In this document: piece after piece, positions 49,579 to 61,903 of the stretch
Position numbering within the stretch: position 1 is the stretch's first letter
How the letters are laid out: the number at the start of each line of letters is the position of its first letter
NCBI GenBank assembly: GCA_026874595.1
Contig: CM049310.1
Coordinates: 1,178,001 to 1,242,000, forward strand
From: Sipunculus nudus
Taxonomy: Eukaryota; Annelida; Sipuncula; Golfingiida; Sipunculidae
Reading direction: 5' to 3'
DNA: 64,000 nucleotides
The notes under the pieces: generated by a model
What the model saw: the letters and a program-made list of their open reading frames with translations, nothing else
Databases searched by the model: none
What the model was told of the DNA's origin: nothing
Translations under genes and position numbers: made by a program

Positions 49579-51330
49579 AACAAGGGACCCATGGGTCATG
49601 GCGCTCAGCTGATCATGATTGGACTATAAATGTTTCTCCACTGTGATACTATATCAAGTTGATAAAGCTTATGAATATCATGTACATGTTGGGCTATTAT
49701 AAAGGAATGTAATGTAATATGTGAGTAAATGATAAATGAAATTACCTGACTGATGGATTAATAGAGTCAAATAAAGTGGTTAATTTTTTATTTATTTAGG
49801 AGATGTTGAAAATTGTGATATATTTGAGCAAATATGAATGCAATGACAGCAGTAATAAGCAGTAGTAGAATGATGATAAGGCTATTTGTTGAAGGATCTA
49901 AAGTGTATGGTAGTCTGCAAGCGTTCAATTTGACAGATATGATGTTATGATTAACTATGCTGATGAAGTGATTTATGAATATGTGACTGTATGACACAAT
50001 ATCTCTTTAGTCTTGACAAGGTACATTATTGTGATGCCCACTATGTCTACATATTACACAATATTGACATAATTTCTGGCATGTACATAGGTACCTATGG
50101 ACGAACAGTTATACAAAATATTAAAGTATGAATATATCTGATTCATCTTGTTCTTGCTTACTGAGGCTAACTTTGGGATGGGGTTCGGAGAAGGGAAAAG
50201 TGAGGGCAGCACGAAGGTGGATGTAGAAATATTCTATTGAAATGTTTTTCATTTATATAAGAATATGAAAAGCTAAGAGGAAAGGGGCCGGGCTCCTACT
50301 TGGTTATATTAAAGTTCTAAATATATGATTGCAAACTAATACAAGACTGTCATGAAGAAAAACAGTAAAAGTTTTGAGATACTGTGTTGCATACGAAAAT
50401 TTACAGATGGACAGGCAAGTGGACAGAATGGACTAAAACCTTTATTTCACTTTCAAGAGAATAATGCATTTAAGTTTATAATTATTCCTATTTTTTTAAG
50501 CAGATCCACTTTTTCCATTAAGAAGTTTTTATCTGAATCATTTTTTTATTTACAGGTTTATAAATTTTTAATTAAAAAAAACTGAAAATATAAGTTAAAA
50601 TATTAGAATTGTTGCAAAAGTTGCAATCATTATATATACAGAGTAAAAAAATTGGGTCATATTATGCATACACATATATTTTATTATTTTTAAATCATAA
50701 ATGTTTAAACTGATTTTTAAAAGAAAATAATGCCACAACATGGCATCTACAAGAATATTCCTTGAATCACTATTAAAAAGTTTTGCACATTGGAGTTTTC
50801 AGGACATGCTTAATTTTATTCACCAAAATAAAATAAAAGTAAATTTGATAAAATAAAACATCTTTTCAAATAAACTATACACACTGTTGGTTGAATGGGG
50901 GACAAACAATATCATTGTGCTTATTACTTTCCCACTTTTAATTAATTACTGGAATTAAAAGTCAATTTCACACCTGGTGAAGTTTTTACTCTTCTGAAGT
51001 AAGGAATTACTTATCTCATGAACATCCACACTTTCACAGCAATACGCCACTTTGTGGACACAATTAAATGTACACTTTAATCATTGTAACCCTGGTGGTT
51101 CAATACAAAATCTAAAATGTAGCATGTCCAAGAATAAAATAAAATACAGAAAAATTATAACATTCATCTAGTTTATGCACCAGCTGGGGGGATGAGTGCA
51201 GGGCAGAGGGGAAGCCTGCTAGTAGTGGCCAAGCTGGGCCAAGGTAAGCTGCCTGGGGTGGGTTACATAATGCAAGTGAAGGCTGTACTACTAGGTGGGC
51301 TACATGTAAACAACACTTGACACGGTGTAT
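49579..51330. repeat. Tandem duplication copy 2, intact
   Basis: Second copy of the 45728 unit, lacking the foldback transposon: the sequence around 51250-51265 reads GCCTGGGGTGGGTTAC without interruption. It differs from copy 1 by scattered substitutions and small indels. Confidence 0.9.
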
Positions 51331-52647
51331 GAAAACATGAATAAAAGCTATTCATTCCAATCAATTTCTTTTGAAAGTTCAGATTTTAAAAGAATAAATC
51401 CTTATGCATATATGCTGGGAAAATTAAATCAACAGTGTCAAAGTTGGACAAAATTTAAGGTATTGATTTTTTATTTATGCTAATAACTTGAAAAATTTGC
51501 AAAATTCAGATTTAATTTTGGGTAAACAATTGAATCTTGATTAAATAAAGTTATATTCCTGAAAAAAGTCTCTAGGTTCAGCAATTCTCATGTTAGGTGA
51601 GTAAATATATTTCCTGATTTTTAAAAAAATTGCATTATGTTTTGGCCAATAACTTCAAAATAATACCCAATACTGACCTAATTTTTGGTATGTTCATAGA
51701 AAATGTATAAAAGAATGTGAATACTAAATACGATCAAAAACAGATCAGTGGTTTTGATATTAGGCAGCCTTGAAGTGTAACAATGGCTTTTTTTTAATGG
51801 AAAACAGAGTTTTTTTTCCTTAATATCTCGAAGGAACAAAGTCCTAATGATCCAATTTTCGGTATGGTAGGAGATTTTGGGGACATCTAAAATTATGTCA
51901 ACAGCCTGGGGAGCATAGAGATGTGCACTGAATGACCTAGTCATCAAAGTGGACTGCTTGACAATGTAAGGGAATACAACAAGAGCCTCCAAAAAAATTC
52001 AATAACTAGCCTAATTTTGCAGCTTTTATTTTCAAATTTCAGATTTTAACAGATTAAATCCTTATGTATACATGGTGTGAAAATTAAAATCCACAGTACT
52101 TACAGGAAAAAAACGTGCCATGGCCAAAGTTGGGCAAAATTTAAGGTACCAATTTTATATTTTTGCCAATATTTAAAAAAATTTAACAGATTTTGATCTT
52201 ATTTTTGGTATACAATTAAATTTTGATTATTTAAAGTAGTATTACTGGAAAAAAGTCCCTACCTTTAACACTTTTGGTCTTAAGTGACCAAATATCTTCC
52301 TGATTTTTTTACAAAGTCCATTATGTTTGGGCCCATAACTTTTTTAAATTATATAATACAGACTTCATATCTGGCATGTACATAGGAACTATATAGAGGA
52401 ATATTTATGGTAAAAATGAAGAAAACCAGATGAGTGGTTTTGATATTAGGCAGTCCTGAAGTGTGAAAATGGATTTCTAATAAAAAATTGAGGTTTTTCC
52501 TTAATATCTCAAAGGAACGAAGTCCTATTGACCCAATTTTTGGCATGGTAGGAGATTATGGGGACATCTTAACTGTATGCCGAAATTCAGATTCGTAGGT
52601 CCAACGGTGTCGAAACGTGCCAGTCTTTCGGACGGACATCCAGACGG

Positions 52648-52682
<35 letters not shown>

Positions 52683-52756
52683 GACGGACGACAGACAATG
52701 GACCATGACTATAGCTCAGATGACTTATAGTCAGCTGAGCTAAAAATTGAATAAAA
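51331..52756 (+). repeat. Large dispersed family, 3' part with hairpin tail
   Basis: Two partly overlapping 3' segments: 51400-51900, then 52020-52746. The second ends in a (GGAC/GACA)n stretch (52628-52695) and the 31-nt hairpin 52712-52742 followed by AAAAA. The sequence near 51530-51560 (TTGATTAAATAAAGTTATATTCC) is an uninterrupted equivalent of the piggyBac insertion site. Confidence 0.85.
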
Positions 52757-52977
52757 CCTACTCTTTTCAAACAATTCCATTGAAATTTCAGATTTTAAAA
52801 GATTAAATCCTTATGTATATATGCTGTGAAAATTAAATCAACAGCGCTAACAGGAAAAAATGTGCCATTGGTAAAGTTGGAAATAATTTAAGGTATTGAT
52901 TTATTATTTATGCTAATAACTTGAAAAATTTGCAAAATTCAGATCTAATTTTGGGTAAACAATTGAATCTTGATTAA
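52757..52977 (+). repeat. Dispersed family fragment left of piggyBac-type element
   Basis: Matches 51350-51543 and ends in TTGATTAA; the match resumes at 57890 with TTAAATAAAGTTATATTCC. Confidence 0.9.
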
Positions 52978-53579
52978 CCCTTTAACCCTCATAAAACTCT
53001 GCAGTCATCAGTGCCATATCCTTGAAATAAATTGACAAAAATTAATGAAAGGGACATCAGATGTTTGAAGATGCACCAAGCAGTCATTTCTTCATGAAAT
53101 TTCATGATTTTTTCAGTGTCAATTAAAAATATCATGTTTTTGACATAGCCTTATTGTTTGCTACTATACATCTTCTCATGTCTATTAATTAACCTGAAAA
53201 GGTAAAACGAGGTAAGTTGAATGAGAAGGCCTAGTAAAATTGAACATAGGTAGTTTAATAAAGTAATGTACTTCATGTGTAACATATGTAAGATAACCTG
53301 AAAAATAAAGTTGATCAATAGCTTTCTTTCCAGCAACAATGATATAACAAGTAACTAATACGGGAACAGGTATTTTGAAGGTAAAATGTTTACCTGGTAC
53401 AGCCTCTTGGACCAAAATATCAGCATACAGTGTATTCATGAATCTGTACAGAATTCATATATATGTTTACAAAAATATGAAATGACACTAGTTTCATTAC
53501 CAATTTTTCACTGTGTAATTACCTACTAAATCAATGGACTACTGGTGAAAGTAAGAATAAGGTTTTATCCAAGTAGGTT

Positions 53580-54770
53580 GCCCAGGTAAGTACAGGTGTG
53601 CTCAGGAGGAATAATTCTTGTAGTGTTAACCTAGTCAACATACTCAGTAACATGAAACCAAATGAAAAATTAAAACATATCTTCACACTGTTGGGACACT
53701 GACTAATAATGAATAAAATATATGACTAATTTAGTTAATATCTCACCTGATATGTGAGCCAGGTAATGTCTAGGTGAACTTTGATACAGAATACCATGGT
53801 AAGTTTTTTATCAAGTGCATTAGCAAGTTATATATCTTTGTAATATTGAACATTGAAAATTTCCCCATAGGAGCTAAAATTTTATATATTAGGAAAAAAT
53901 TCAATTCTAGCAATTTTACTTGTCTCTTATGACTCCAGGTATATTACAGGTAAATACAGGTGTGCTCAGGTGTGCATTATTAAATGTGCACTGTTTCTCC
54001 ATGAAGAAGCACACTTTCCTCGGAGGTATTCAGTGTATGTTCTTACACAAGAATGACTGCAATAGATATTGGTTTTCTCCACTTAATACTCCAGGTTAAG
54101 AGCACAGGTAAATACAGGTGTGCTCAGGTGGATATCAAATCAAACATTGTCTGTGTTGCAGCACACTCTGCTCAAGAGTTATTCTGTAAGCAGTATATAC
54201 TCATATGTAAGACTGACTCTTCAAAGGACAGGGGGAATCCTGATATATGATTCTATACATTCCAAATACATACCTTAGTAATTCATGAAAATGGCACAGG
54301 TATATACAGGTGTGTCCAGATGTGCATAATTGTTTACAATAACAACACATGACTCAGGTGTGCATTACAGTCAACAATGTCTGACTGTTCAAAGGACAGT
54401 GCACAATTTGACATATAGGCTTTACATTGAAAAAGATGTGTATGCCATTATCACCTTTGAGTTCAGGAAAATAGTTATATACTGCCTACACAGGTGTGCT
54501 CAGGTGTGCATTATCAAATTAGAAGTGTGTGTCTGTAAAGCAGCAGACTTTACTCAGAGATACTGGTGTATGCTCAGAAATGCTTATGAATTCCAAAGGA
54601 TAATGTACATTCTTACATGTGATCTACATGTATTTTGTCAAAGTAAATGACAAACATGAATACAATTGTGTTCAATTGTGCATTATAGCCATATGCAGTG
54701 TCTCTCTACAAACCACCTTACATAATAGGATTAATTCAGTGTAAGCAGATCAATTACAGGTGTGCTATTA
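53580..54770. repeat. Irregular tandem repeat with ACAGGTGTGCTCAGGTGTGC
   Basis: The block recurs, with decay, at 53592, 53956, 54114, 54306, 54490 and partly at 54664 and 54756; spacing is about 160-190 bp with one gap. Each well-kept block holds one or two CAGGTG hexamers, an E-box form, and is usually followed by GTGCATTAT. It lies wholly inside the piggyBac-type element. Confidence 0.75.
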
Positions 54771-57700
54771 GTGTCATAAACTGTTTATCAGTGAATGCAC
54801 ATCTTAGTGAAGTCCAAAGTGTACGTCATTAAGTGTATGCAACGTGAATTCTACGATGAGACTAAATGCTCAAAGGTGTCTCCAGACCAGTGTCCATAAA
54901 TTCATAATAGTATATTTCCGTGAAGCAGACATTCAAGTATCAAGAGAAGATTCTTATATCAGACTAAATATTCAAAGGTTGATTAAGCTTACTAATTCCA
55001 TATAAGGCACAGGATGTGGTGTCACAGCATGTCATAGTGTGCATCTCGGTGAAAAAGTATATCCCATTCAAGACTTTAATGGTATACAATATCCCTTCTT
55101 TTTTTAAAGCCCCTATTAGACTTCACCTTAAAAATGGTTAAATCCTGAAAGACACTCGTGTACCATGAGACCCTATTTACAACTGCACAAGCACTCGCAA
55201 CCTGTTGGAAATGAATTATTTATATAAATACTGACCAATACCAAGGTTCCTCTGTAATTATTTAACTGGTTAAAGGACATATGCCAATACTTCACATTCT
55301 GACATTGTTTCTTTGTACTATGATCAGTCAGCCCTCGGACAGTTTTTTCTCATTGACAGACAAAAACGTTGCATATGTACAACGGTAAAATCACAATTTC
55401 CAAACTTTCCAAGCAAATTATCAATATGTGTGTTCTGCAGATTGAAGGTTTATTGTCGTTTAATTTCGGAGACATTTTTGAGCAATTTTGTTTGTTGATA
55501 CAAGACCCAACAAAGGTTTACAGAAATACAGGATATTGTTTCTGATGGCTGAAAACAATTTGTAACCTCCAACAATCCCCATGAATACCTGATGACAGTG
55601 GATACAGTGCCACGTAAAGACACAAGATGAAGTGTTATATACGATATTTAAAAAGAAAGCTCTTAATTTGAAAGGACGTTACTTTATCTCACCATTTACC
55701 AACTACAGAACCTGTGTCGCTTTATATTTTATACTTTATGTCGGGCGAACTGGTTAACAGATTGTCAGTAAGTACCCATGTATTAGTTCGCGGTTTCATT
55801 AGAGATTTAAATATAGACATGATCAATTTTTATATTATAACTGTATGTGTATAAAAGTAACTTTAAAAGAAACTTCTTAAGAAGAAAATTAAAACATGAG
55901 ATTGCTGAAATAACATAATTGATCAGCGGTGCCGGTAGCGGTACGCTCCAAGAATTCTGTCATTATTGTCACTATGGATGTAAATTCAGCCCAATTCCAT
56001 ATGCTAAGCATCTAACTTGTTATATAGTGGTGCACTGGACCTCGTTAGTATTAGGTTCCGTCATTTGATAAGCTTGGGACCGCTAATTTACTTCATTTTT
56101 ACGCAGGTTTTTAACAAAAATCAGTTTGGTTCATGAGTAACTCTAACTGCACAACTGCATCACGTGAGCTTGGGGCGAAAGCACTGCTAGCGATGTCTGC
56201 GAATACTTTCCTGCCAAAAATGTGCTGAATGAAGTCACATGGCAGAGTTTTCCCCTGACCCAAGTCCCATCAATCACAAGCACATACTGTCCGCCCCAAC
56301 ATCAGGCCAACTGCAAATCATCTGTCAATCAAGGTGTTACGGCGTCTGCATGGATGACATCACCTGCTAACGTTTTGCATTTCGCCAGGACATTCGCTTG
56401 CATGACAATAATTTACCCAGTTTAACTAGTACAAATGTTAAAACATGCATATGGCAGGACCGATTAAAAAATTTGGATTACCTTTACCGACTGGTTAATA
56501 TTTTCCCATGCAAGAAACATTAACATTAATCAATTAATTTTGTTTGCCTAATAGAAGACATTCAAAAATTAAGTAATATATTACGTAATTTTTAGCCCAG
56601 CAAATTGTAAAAATTGAAAAATGGGTCCTAAAATTGTGACCTTAATTGGCCAAAGCGTCGAGTAAATGCTTTTGACAGTTAAAACTTAATTGATCTGGGT
56701 CACGCCGATCAGGTGTCGATCGTGTCAAAACTCGCCAAACGTGACTACCAAGATCGGTTGACCTGTAAGCATGATTAGGCCTATTTATTTTAGCATCATA
56801 AAAGTGAATCTTAAATAATAACTTTGAATATGTCACATGTTATCCAATGGAATTATCAACATAACCGATTTCTGAGTTATCTTTTACTTTTCATTAGCCT
56901 AATAGGCTGTAAGTAAATTGTCCAATGGACGTCCGATTATTTGCCAAGAATCCGATAGTCGCCAGGCCTACCCAAATTCTATATCAAAATATAATTAAGA
57001 TCGTTAATGACAACTGTAAATGCACATTTATTATTGCAACATTGAAATTTCTTAATATGTTACATTGTTATTGAAGGCTGACCGTCTTTTGAGCCACCAG
57101 TCAATTGTCACTCAGCCTCTCATAATATATCTAGTGCTAGACGTGTCCGCGCACCTGTCGCACAATTCCACAAGAAAACCAAATTGCCCGACAATGTATA
57201 GATCTGACGTCATTTTGTCACTCTGAACGTATTAGACCATCTATACAATAAAAGGAAGCCCTCTCTAATCCTGTTGACATATTCTTCGCAAGTTTTAGAC
57301 CCTTGGTTTGCTTGCTGCAGGTCTGTTGTCTCGGGTAAAAAGCTCAATCTGTGGTGTGACCAAACAAAATTATGCATCTAGGTCAGATGTCACTCGAAAC
57401 TTGGGTCAGGGGTCAAAGTACACTGCGGCTCAACCTGTGACGTAGTACACGGACACTGCTTCTTATCTATGATGTGGCACACAACGACCGATGACACTTT
57501 TATTTACCATGTGAAACTTTCAGCCAGCATGTGATCACAAAATAAACACGTTTAGGGACAGGATTTCACGGCCGAGCTCCCGTTATCGGCCGGTTGTGTC
57601 ACAGACTTGCGGGCCAGCGGCTTGCAACCGCGCCTTGTGCAATCTAAAATCATGAAGACTTAATAAAATTCGGCATTTTCGACCGAAAAACAGTGTCATA

Positions 57701-57818
57701 GGTCGAGTAACGACATACATGAAAACCACAAGGTGTCTTTTAAACAGTGACGTGACTAAGTATCAAGTAATTTTAATCTGTTTACACATAAATATGCCAT
57801 GTTCTGTCAGACCGTATT
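54771..57818. other. Cargo of piggyBac-type element, no gene recognised
   Basis: Mostly single-copy within this window, with moderate GC in places (57540-57640). Open frames at 55313-55498, 56222-56425 and 56642-56836 are short and without recognisable domains. Captured host sequence is possible, as is a decayed former transposase region; I cannot tell which. Confidence 0.4.
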
Positions 57819-57893
57819 TAACGGCCGGTTTCGGCCGTTATGAGGAAATGGGACGGTGGCCGGTTTCGGCCGTTATGAGGGTTAAAGGGTTAA

Positions 57894-58425
57894 ATAAAGT
57901 TATATTCCTGAAAAAAGTCTCCAGCTTCAGCAATTCTCATGTCAAGTGAGCAAATATATTTCCTGATTTTTAAAAAATTGCATTATATTTGGGCCCATAA
58001 CTTCAAAATAATATCCAATACTGACCTATTTTTTGGTATGTGCACAGAAAATGTATGGAAAAATATGAATAATAAATATGATCAAAAACAGATAAGTTGT
58101 TTTGATATCAGGCAGCCTTGAAGTGTAATAATGGCTTTTTTTTATGGAAAACAGAGGTTTTTCCTTAATATCTCAAAGGAATCAAGTCCTAATGACCCAA
58201 TTTTCGGTATGGTAGGAGATTTTAGGGACATCTAATGGAATGCAGTATTTTGGATTCGTAGGTCCAACGGTTTTAAAACGTGCCCTGTTAACGGCCGGCC
58301 GGCCGGACGGCCGACGCACAGGACCACGACTATAGCTCAGATGACTTATAGTCAGCTGAGCTAAAAACAGGCAGAGAGAAGGAAAACAAAGCAAATAACT
58401 TTAATTTCCATTCTACTGAGACTGG
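57894..58425 (+). repeat. Dispersed family, resumed right of piggyBac-type element
   Basis: Continues the repeat broken at 52977 ('ccataacttcaaaataata', 'ggcagccttgaagtgtaa') and ends with a GGCCGGCCGGACGGCCGACG stretch and the hairpin 58333-58363 followed by AAAA. Confidence 0.9.
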
Positions 58426-59665
58426 AAAATAATGAACAAATATTTGCATTAATTCCTATTTTTTCCTTTGTTAAGTCATTTTTTTAAGTTTATAAATGTT
58501 ACTATATATTAACAGTATATCATATATATATCTGAATATTTAAATTGATTCACAAATCTAAATTGCATCAATATTTATACTTATTTTAGTCAGGTAACAT
58601 CACATTATGCACACAGATATATTTCTTTTTTTTTTTTATAAAAAATATTTTTTAAATTTGCAAAGCAATAAATATATGGAAAATAACACTCCAGAATTCA
58701 TAATTTTAAATTGCACCTTTATTTATCCATGATATGTTTCATATATTATCAAATTATGCCTACTGATGGAATAAATTATATTTTGTTTAATTATTTAAAT
58801 GGAAATAATTTCTTAAAAATGCTACATCAGAACAACGTGGCATCTCTTGGATTACTTCTTGAATTAATATTTCAAGAAAAGTTGTGCACATTGGATCAAA
58901 AACAGCTTAACATTTAAAGAAATACAGTTGACAATAACAAACCATGTATAGCAATATAATTGGTGATGGTGGTGGTGGTGGGATGGGTGGGGGAGGGGGG
59001 GTGGAGTGTTAGGGTAGGGCCCATGAGAATAAGTATATGTTTATTACAGCAGGGGTGTTCTGCCAGTGCTGCATCACTAATAAGGTTACCTAGGCAAGGC
59101 TGTAGTGAGCAGGAGTGGGGTCTTGGATATACAAAATGCAAATACATTAGAGCATCTGAAAAACTTCAATAATTAGAATAATTTTTAAGCTTTTACTTTC
59201 AAATTTCAGATTTCAACAGATTAAATCCACATGTATTCCAGCTGTGAAAAATAAATTAAATATACTTACGAGAAAAAAACGTGCCATGGTCAAATTAGGC
59301 AAAATTTAGGGTACCAATTTTATATTTTTGCTAATATTTTAAAAAATTTAAAAGATTTTGATCTAATTTTGGGTATACAAATAAATTTTGATAAGTTAAA
59401 GCTATATTACTGAAAAAAAGTCCCTAGCTTTAACAATTTTTTGTGTTAAGTGACAAAATATTTTTTATGATTTTTTTAAAAGTGCAATTTATTTGGACCC
59501 AGTTTTCGGCTTTGTAGGAGACCTTGGGGACATCTAACATTATGCCAAATATTGGATTCCTAGGTCTTACGGTTTCAAAACGTGCCACATCTACGGATGG
59601 ACAGACGATGGACAATGGACCACGACTATAGCTCAGATGACTTATAGTCAGCTGAGCTAAAAACC
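58426..59665 (+). repeat. Further large-family copy with G-rich tract
   Basis: Positions 58426-58870 match 25915-26340. A (GGT)n/G-rich tract lies at 58963-59002. The 3' part from 59165 ends in a GGATGGACAGACGATGGAC stretch and the hairpin 59629-59659. No gene is seen. Confidence 0.8.
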
Positions 59666-60122
59666 CGAACAAATACAGGTGGTGCCACCAGTCTGCAGAA
59701 ACTGATGAAACACTCCATGATCAATATCCATGCAAACAATTATGGTGATCTCTGCATTAGTTGTTCACATACTTCAGCTTTTGTATCAAATTTTCCATTA
59801 TTCTGAGCTGTACTATGGAGTGCCATAGCTCAAAAGATATGGGTAACAGAGACCTTATTTCAGGTTTCCATGGAGACTTTTCATAATTCTCTCACTGTGT
59901 CAAGAATGAAGATTCTGGGTCCAGTCTTTACGATTTGTGTCCAGTTAACAGATGTTCACATTTTAAAAGTCTCAAAAATAGAGAAAATAATTCATAAAAA
60001 ATAGAAAAATGAAGATTCTAGGTCCAGCTGTTACGATTTGTGCTGTGTTAACGGACAGACGGAAGACGGACAAAGAGTGATCACTATAGCTCAGATTTAT
60101 AACAGTAAGCTGAGCTGAAAAA
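59666..60122 (+). repeat. GGTGGTGCCACC family copy with tail
   Basis: Starts at about 59680 with GGTGGTGCCACCAGTCTGC and ends with the TTACGATTTGTG block (duplicated at 59930 and 60030), GGACAGACGGAAGACGGAC and a decayed hairpin. Same family as 9780-10135. Confidence 0.8.
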
Positions 60123-60288
60123 AAAGGATCCACGTGGCTTCATCAACAATAACATGTTGCCACTGACACTCAATAAAATATGCATCATTGTCCCAGTCTT
60201 TGGGCTATTTGGTGACATTTTTGCTATTTTATTATATCTATCAACATCATGAATGGCTTTAATACAAGTTTACAATTTTTCCACTTAC
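60123..60288 (-). other. CAMSAP intron, donor side
   Basis: Single-copy intron sequence directly following the 60452-60289 exon on the minus strand, starting with the GTAAGT donor at 60288-60283. Confidence 0.7.
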
Positions 60289-60452
60289 TTGTAGAATCTC
60301 TCTATCATCTTGTTTGTTAACTGCTTTGGCCCTACACCAGACAACTTGATTATTTCTTCCCTGTCCGGGATGTATGTATACGTTGCTCGGTACTGCTGGC
60401 CTGCATCTCGGAACAGGATTAGGAAATGCTTGGCCTCTGACCCACTAATCTC
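60289..60452 (-). CDS. CAMSAP: CAMSAP/Patronin, internal exon (middle of CKK domain)
   Basis: 164 bp between acceptor ATTTTACAG|GAG and donor AA|GTAAGT, encoding 54 residues plus two bases of a Lys codon. Motifs HFLILFRDAGQQYRATYTY and KLSGVGPKQLTNKMIERFY match the family pattern (A.H.LILFRD...RA.Y......E.....G.GP..I...M....YK). It starts in phase 0, agreeing with the upstream exon, and ends in phase 2, agreeing with the last exon. It is separated from the last exon by an unusually long, repeat-filled intron (60288-43442). Confidence 0.95.
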
Positions 60453-60544
60453 CTGTAAAATAACATCACACAAAATAGAATATAGTCATCAAAATATTCT
60501 AGCTCTTCTATTTTTTTTAATACAGGTCCTCTACAATTCACTTA

Positions 60545-61880
60545 CTTAAGTATTATTAGGGAACCTGTGAGCTTATGCAATGGTGCAGTGTCGTCCATCT
60601 GCTGTCTGCCATCGTCCGTTAACCCATAATATCTCAAAAACGACTAGAGCTAGCAACACCAAATTTAACACAAATATTCAGTCATCTAAAAAACTCTAAC
60701 AGATTTTGTTTATTTTTGCTGTCTGTATTTACTTGGATTTTATAGGGAAAAAGCTAAAAATCTTTAAAAACCTTCTTCTCTGAAACTGTCTTGCCAAACT
60801 GTTCAATATTTCACAGATATAGTCTCTGAAACCATCTCTCTCAAGTTTGTTTGAATGGTTCCAAATTGTTGAATCTTGCAGGAAGCTGAACTTAGTCATT
60901 TGGCCAAAAAAAAGGATATTAAAATTACAATATGAGAAACGGCTGGAGCTATCATCACCAAATTTTATGCAAATGTTGGTCACATGACTCATATATGAAA
61001 TTGAGGTAGTGGTGGTGCCACCTGCATCAACCAGTTTTTTTATGAGCATCATCAGTTATCAATACATTAACCAATAATTGGAGCTAGCATTCCCCAAATT
61101 TATGCAAAAATCTGTCACATATCAAATGTTGTGGGATTGAGCTTTCTATGATTAAACAGTCAAGCTGAATCATTGAATTTTTCACAAGAATTATCCCAGG
61201 GTAGAGTTCTTTCAACTGTATAAGAATAGATTGGTTTTGTTGATTTTTGGTCGAGTCATAGAAAGCTGAAGATGGTCTTGTGGCCATTAGTAAGCCTGTT
61301 TCAAACTAAGGGCTGCAGTAGTCTTCTTCAGCAAAGCTGTTGTTTCAATTTTTGTAATATTGCCAAAAAAATATTAGGAGGCCTTTGTTCAAGTTTACTT
61401 AAATGATTTTTGGCAGAATTATTGGACCTTTAACAGTGAAAGGACTATATCTTTTATTATTCTAAACATTTTGATAAAAATGCTTATTCCCCAGGAGGGG
61501 TTTGACATATCAGCCTGACATTATACATGTCAATTCATCTCGGATAGTTTAATTGTATACAAGACTTGTGGTGTCACCTACAATTGTTTCATGCATCTGT
61601 GCACATAGCGGAAGAGTAGTTCGAAGTATCTGCCTGAAATTATACATGTCCATACATCTTTGATGGCTTTCTTATACACAAGACTGTTGGTGCCACCTAC
61701 AATCATTTTTGTGTTGTAATTGGTGCATGTACTTGGGTTCAAAATGTTCAGTGCTTGCATTGAATATATAAATGTGACACATGTACTTGAAAAGTATAGG
61801 TGCAGCATGGAAGCATTAAACCTGATGTATATCCCACTGCACAGGTATGCATTAGGTCTGTAGGCCTTGTGTTAAACAAA
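60545..61880 (-). repeat. Inverted dispersed families in CAMSAP intron
   Basis: From 60562 the sequence is the inverted tail of the CTCACAGGTT family (AACCTGTGAGCTTATGC, then CGTCC-rich, then GTTAACCC). Its modules run to about 61480. The inverted 10.2-kb-type GGTGGTGCCACC/'agtcttgtatac' block (about 61500-61800) follows, and the inverted GCCTACAGGCC piece ends near 61875. Confidence 0.8.
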
Positions 61881-61903
61881 TACAGGGCAACTTCTCCTTA
61901 CAG

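Larger units (their letters stand above)
52978..57889. mobile_element. piggyBac-type element, 4.9 kb, no transposase seen
   Basis: Bounded by the perfect 17-bp inverted repeat CCCTTTAACCCTCATAA (52978-52994; complement at 57873-57889) and flanked by TTAA on both sides (52974-52977 and 57890-57893). TTAA duplication with CCC-starting ends is the hallmark of piggyBac transposons. The uninterrupted site exists in a related repeat near 51540, which fixes the boundaries exactly. Inside are an irregular tandem region (53580-54770), otherwise single-copy sequence to about 57800, and a subterminal direct repeat on the right (GGCCGGTTTCGGCCGTTATG, twice in 57818-57880). All open frames are short (about 100 codons or fewer) and none shows a DDD transposase. 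It is thus a large non-autonomous copy carrying several kb of unexplained cargo. Confidence 0.92.

Noticed and set aside
45932-49997. 69-codon minus-strand frame kept in both copies of the tandem duplication
   Set aside because: Hydrophobic-looking but AT-driven; preservation is expected between recent duplicates, and there is no start context or homologue I know.
58960-59172. 70-codon frame through a (GGT)n tract
   Set aside because: Low-complexity Val/Gly-rich reading of a G-rich microsatellite; not a gene.
60310-60549. 79-codon plus-strand frame over the middle CKK exon
   Set aside because: It is the antisense shadow of the CAMSAP exon.
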